Source: Candidatus Poribacteria bacterium
GTDB lineage: Bacteria; Poribacteria; WGA-4E; GCA-2687025
Direction: 5' to 3'
Assembly: GCA_002687025.1 (NCBI GenBank)
Contig: NYZG01000416.1
Span: 1-10,090, forward strand
Length of the DNA: 10,090 nucleotides
The notes under the pieces: model-generated
Database searches by the model: none
Told to the model about the DNA's origin: nothing
Seen by the model: only the letters and a program-made list of their open reading frames with translations
Shown here: positions 7,912-10,090 of the stretch, piece by piece
Numbering within the stretch: the stretch's first letter is position 1
How the letters are laid out: each line of letters starts with the position of its first letter
Made by a program: the position numbers and the translations under genes

Positions 7912-8852
7912 TGGCCGACTCTTGGGCGCCGTTCGGATGGCAGGGACTCACCGCGGAAGCCCCCGCCGAATGGGAACTCGTGGGCATCCCGAAAACCCAC
8001 GACGCCGCCGAAGGCTATCTGCGTCTGGACGACGCGACCCAGCCACGCATGGAGCTGAAGTGGAGCTCCCACCCGCAGAAGAAGTTCGACATCGAGAAGA
8101 CCCTCGACAACTACCTGTCCGGCATCCGTAAGACGTACGAGAAGCAGATCGGGCCCATCGAGGTGCGGCGGGATCAGACGCTCATCCCCAACTCGGGGCC
8201 CGACGCCGCTTTCCACGAGCACCGTGAGGCGCGGTTTTTCTCCTGGCGCGGCGAGCTGCGAGCATACGGCGCTATCTGGCGCTGCGCCCTGTGTCAGCGC
8301 GTCGTGATGACGCAGGTCATCGGGCCTTCGGGCGGGCAGGGGACGCGCCAGCAGGCGATCCGCGTGTTCCGCTCCGTCCAGGACCACCCTTCGAGCTCGA
8401 CGAGCCTGTGGACGGCGTACGGTCTCGAGATGGACATCCCGCGGCGCTTCCGCCTGGACAAGCTGCAGCTTCTGAACGGCTACATCCTCTTCTCATTCAC
8501 CGACGGCTCCGCGCGCGTCGCCGTCGAGCGTTACGGCCTCGCAAGCCAGCAGATGAAAGACGGCGACATCGACGGATGGTTCCGTCGCACGTACGCGAAG
8601 CAGATGCGCGGCACGACGCTCGCGCTGGACGCCGACGATCTGCACGAGGGGTCGATGCGCATCTGGGACGCGTCGCTGAGGAAGTCGTGGGATTCGTACA
8701 TGCGCGCTACGCAGACCTCGGGCCACGTATGGCAGGATGTGTCGGCGAATCGCCTGTACGTTGTGCGGGCAACAGGGAAGCGCGATCTGCGTGCGGCTAC
8801 GCGGCGCATCGCGGAGAGTATCCCGCTCCGGCCCGCCGAGGCGGTGGAGTGA
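7911..8852 (+). CDS. Soluble protein of unknown function with two similar halves
   Basis: This is a 313-residue protein with no signal peptide or membrane helix, so probably cytoplasmic. ATG 7911 is preferred because AAGGG at 7897-7901 sits 9 bases before it; an in-frame GTG at 7878 would add 11 unconvincing residues. The protein looks like an internal duplication. GLTAEAPAEWELV with GYLRLDD (residues 12-41) resembles GLEMDIPRRFRLDKLQLLNGY (171-191). Each half then has a DI..(18-20)..Y.KQ helix (TYEKQI at 75-80, TYAKQM at 227-232) and ends in a hydrophobic strand and an Arg-rich helix. Only the first half has a CxxC pair (C125, C128 in WRCALCQRVV), which could bind metal or be redox-active but lacks a second pair. 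I do not recognise the family. A PsbP/DcrB-like fold per half is a weak guess. Its overlap with the PqqD-like gene suggests a shared task. Confidence 0.75.
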   Translation: MADSWAPFGWQGLTAEAPAEWELVGIPKTHDAAEGYLRLDDATQPRMELKWSSHPQKKFDIEKTLDNYLSGIRKTYEKQIGPIEVRRDQTLIPNSGPDAAFHEHREARFFSWRGELRAYGAIWRCALCQRVVMTQVIGPSGGQGTRQQAIRVFRSVQDHPSSSTSLWTAYGLEMDIPRRFRLDKLQLLNGYILFSFTDGSARVAVERYGLASQQMKDGDIDGWFRRTYAKQMRGTTLALDADDLHEGSMRIWDASLRKSWDSYMRATQTSGHVWQDVSANRLYVVRATGKRDLRAATRRIAESIPLRPAEAVE

Positions 8853-9334
8853 TGGCCGCGGCGCTCGACAACGTGCTCCACACGCTCCGCCTGCGTCGAC
8901 GGCCTCCGCATACGCAGCGGTCGCGCGGCGACGTGATGGCGTCCGTTCCGGTGCGGAACTCACTCGTCGAGTGGAAGAAGGACGACACAGGCGAGGTGTC
9001 GCTCATCATCCCCGCCGACCACAAGCGCGTGCTCCGCGTTCTCGTGCGGGTGATGGACCTGCCGAACAAGCGCGTGGTCGCCCTGGACGCCGTCGGGTCG
9101 TTCGTATGGGAGCGCTGCGACGGGGAGCGCACTTTCGGCGAGGTGTCGCAGGACCTCGCGAAGGAGTTCGGCATGACGCGCCGCGAGTCGGAGGCATCGC
9201 TCGCGGAGTTCTTCCGCGTGCTGGGGAAACGCGGGATGCTGGGCTTCGTCGTAACGGAATCGGCCAAGGAACAGATTGCGGCGGCGAAGACCAAAGGGCG
9301 TGGCAAGCGGTCAAAGAGGAGGAAGGGTCGTTGA
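8852..9334 (+). CDS. PqqD-like (RiPP-recognition-element type) protein
   Basis: This is a 160-residue protein. Residues about 32-135 follow the PqqD pattern: an N-terminal beta part with NSLVEWKKDDTGEVSLIIP, then VVALDAVGSFVWERCDGERT (75-94), matching the family signature V.LD..G..VW..CDG..T, then a winged-helix-like helical part ending FFRVLGKRGMLGF. PqqD proteins bind precursor peptides and present them to modifying enzymes such as the radical SAM protein PqqE; related domains act as recognition elements in many RiPP pathways. No such enzyme or obvious precursor peptide is visible here, so this copy may be an adaptor for the ABC system. The start at 8852 overlaps the previous stop (TGATG), with a weak GAGGCGG site 7 bases upstream; ATG 8936 is a possible shorter start that keeps the domain. 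A Lys/Arg-rich tail follows (147-160). Confidence 0.8.
   Translation: MAAALDNVLHTLRLRRRPPHTQRSRGDVMASVPVRNSLVEWKKDDTGEVSLIIPADHKRVLRVLVRVMDLPNKRVVALDAVGSFVWERCDGERTFGEVSQDLAKEFGMTRRESEASLAEFFRVLGKRGMLGFVVTESAKEQIAAAKTKGRGKRSKRRKGR
9317..9327 (+). promoter_or_regulatory. Strong purine-rich ribosome binding site for the ABC ATPase, inside the PqqD-like gene
   Basis: AGGAGGAAGGG (9317-9327) lies 9 bases before ATG 9337 and within the last codons of the upstream gene, where it also encodes part of the basic tail. It selects ATG 9337 over ATG 9346, which would be too close to its own GGAGG. Confidence 0.65.
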
Positions 9335-9336
9335 CG

Positions 9337-10090
9337 ATGGAGGAAATGACGGAAGTCCAGGGCACGGACGCCGCGGCCGTCGCCGCCACGCTAGTTCCCG
9401 TCGAGAACGCCGTTCGCGTGCGGAACGTGGTGAAGCGGTACGAGATGGGCGACACGACCGTCGACGCGCTTCGCGGCGTGAATCTCGAAATCCGCCGCGG
9501 CGAGTACATCTCCATCGTCGGGCCGTCGGGTTCAGGGAAGTCCACGCTGTTCAACATGGTCGGCGGGCTGGACAAGCCGACGGAAGGCCGCGTGTACATC
9601 GACGAGGTGGACATCGCGCAGTTGGACGCGTACGAACTGGCGTGGCTGCGCTGCCGGAAGATCGGCTATATCTTCCAAACGTTCAACCTGATCCCCGTGA
9701 TGACGGCCCTCGAGAACATCACACTGCCGATGATCTTCGCCGGGGACACTGCGGACGACGCGATCGAGAAGGGCGTTGGGTTGCTCACGAGGGTGGGACT
9801 CGGGGACCGCGTGCAGCACAAGCCGGTCGAGCTGTCCGGCGGGCAGCAGCAGCGCGTGGCGATTGCGCGGGCGTTCGCGAACGACCCGTCGATCATCCTC
9901 GCCGACGAGCCGACCGGAAACCTGGACACGCAGACCGGGCTCGACGTCATCGACCTGCTGCGCGAACTGAACCGAGAAGGCAACGTGACGATCATCACCG
10001 CGACGCACGACCTCAAGATGCTCGACGTCTCCGACCGGATAGTCCATATCGAGGACGGGCGCGTGGCGCAAGTCGTGAACCGAGAGGATG
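9337..10090 (+). CDS. LolD/MacB-type ABC transporter ATP-binding protein (3' end outside window)
   Basis: The frame stays open to the window edge, giving 251 codons plus one base; the family is usually about 220-250 residues, so the stop should be close. All ABC ATPase motifs are intact: Walker A GPSGSGKST (62-70), Q-loop Gln114 in FQTFNLIP, signature LSGGQQQRVAIARA (166-179), Walker B IILADEPTG (186-194) with catalytic Glu191, D-loop NLD (195-197), and H-loop His224 in ATHD. The FQ.FNLIP form together with SGGQQQRVAIARA and DEPTGNLD places it in the LolD/MacB/FtsE-like group that works with FtsX-type permeases, which fits the giant permease at the start of the window. A leader of about 25 residues precedes the core domain. 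The gene starts 2 bases after the PqqD-like stop, so it is translationally linked to it. An additional permease just downstream cannot be excluded. Confidence 0.95.
   Translation, partial: MEEMTEVQGTDAAAVAATLVPVENAVRVRNVVKRYEMGDTTVDALRGVNLEIRRGEYISIVGPSGSGKSTLFNMVGGLDKPTEGRVYIDEVDIAQLDAYELAWLRCRKIGYIFQTFNLIPVMTALENITLPMIFAGDTADDAIEKGVGLLTRVGLGDRVQHKPVELSGGQQQRVAIARAFANDPSIILADEPTGNLDTQTGLDVIDLLRELNREGNVTIITATHDLKMLDVSDRIVHIEDGRVAQVVNRED

Noticed and set aside
8291..8851. N-terminal extension of the PqqD-like gene back to 8291
   Set aside because: The extension overlaps the duplicated unknown protein, is composed of Arg-rich shadow sequence, and the ATG at 8852 forms a TGATG junction.

Overview
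The window is a single tightly packed, co-directional (+ strand) gene block from a high-GC bacterium. It has no tRNA, rRNA, CRISPR or mobile element, and no non-coding stretch over 50 bases. Starts are ATG or GTG with recognisable purine-rich ribosome binding sites. The phylum cannot be fixed from sequence alone. Very large FtsX-type permeases fused to peptidase-like domains, next to OPT-like membrane proteins and PqqD-like proteins, remind me of environmental lineages such as Planctomycetes or Hydrogenedentes-type bacteria; this is recollection, not a search result.

Layout: (1) 1-5766 is the 3' part (1921 codons) of a giant membrane protein. Its visible order is an M28 peptidase-like fold split by long helical insertions, a carboxypeptidase-regulatory-like beta domain, three membrane helices, a complete MacB/FtsX-type permease module with four helices, and a soluble C-terminal domain. 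(2) 5816-7858 is a 680-residue polytopic protein resembling the OPT oligopeptide transporter superfamily. (3) 7861-7911 is a possible 16-codon mini-ORF that tiles the gap. (4) 7911-8852 is a 313-residue soluble protein of unknown function made of two similar halves. (5) 8852-9334 is a 160-residue PqqD-like protein. (6) 9337 to the window end is a LolD/MacB-type ABC ATPase with all nucleotide-binding motifs, running off the edge.

Genes 2 to 6 are joined by TGATG overlaps or 2-base gaps, and the only real gap (49 bases) lies between genes 1 and 2. The block therefore reads as one operon.

Working hypothesis (inference): the ATPase drives the giant FtsX-type permease, whose extracytoplasmic part carries a peptidase fold that has lost its metal ligands and so probably binds rather than cuts. 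The PqqD-like protein and the duplicated soluble protein would be cytoplasmic adaptors, and the OPT-like protein a second peptide or small-solute route. No catalytic partner for PqqD, such as a radical SAM enzyme, is in view. The combination does not match a characterised system that I can name and is the main reason to look further.
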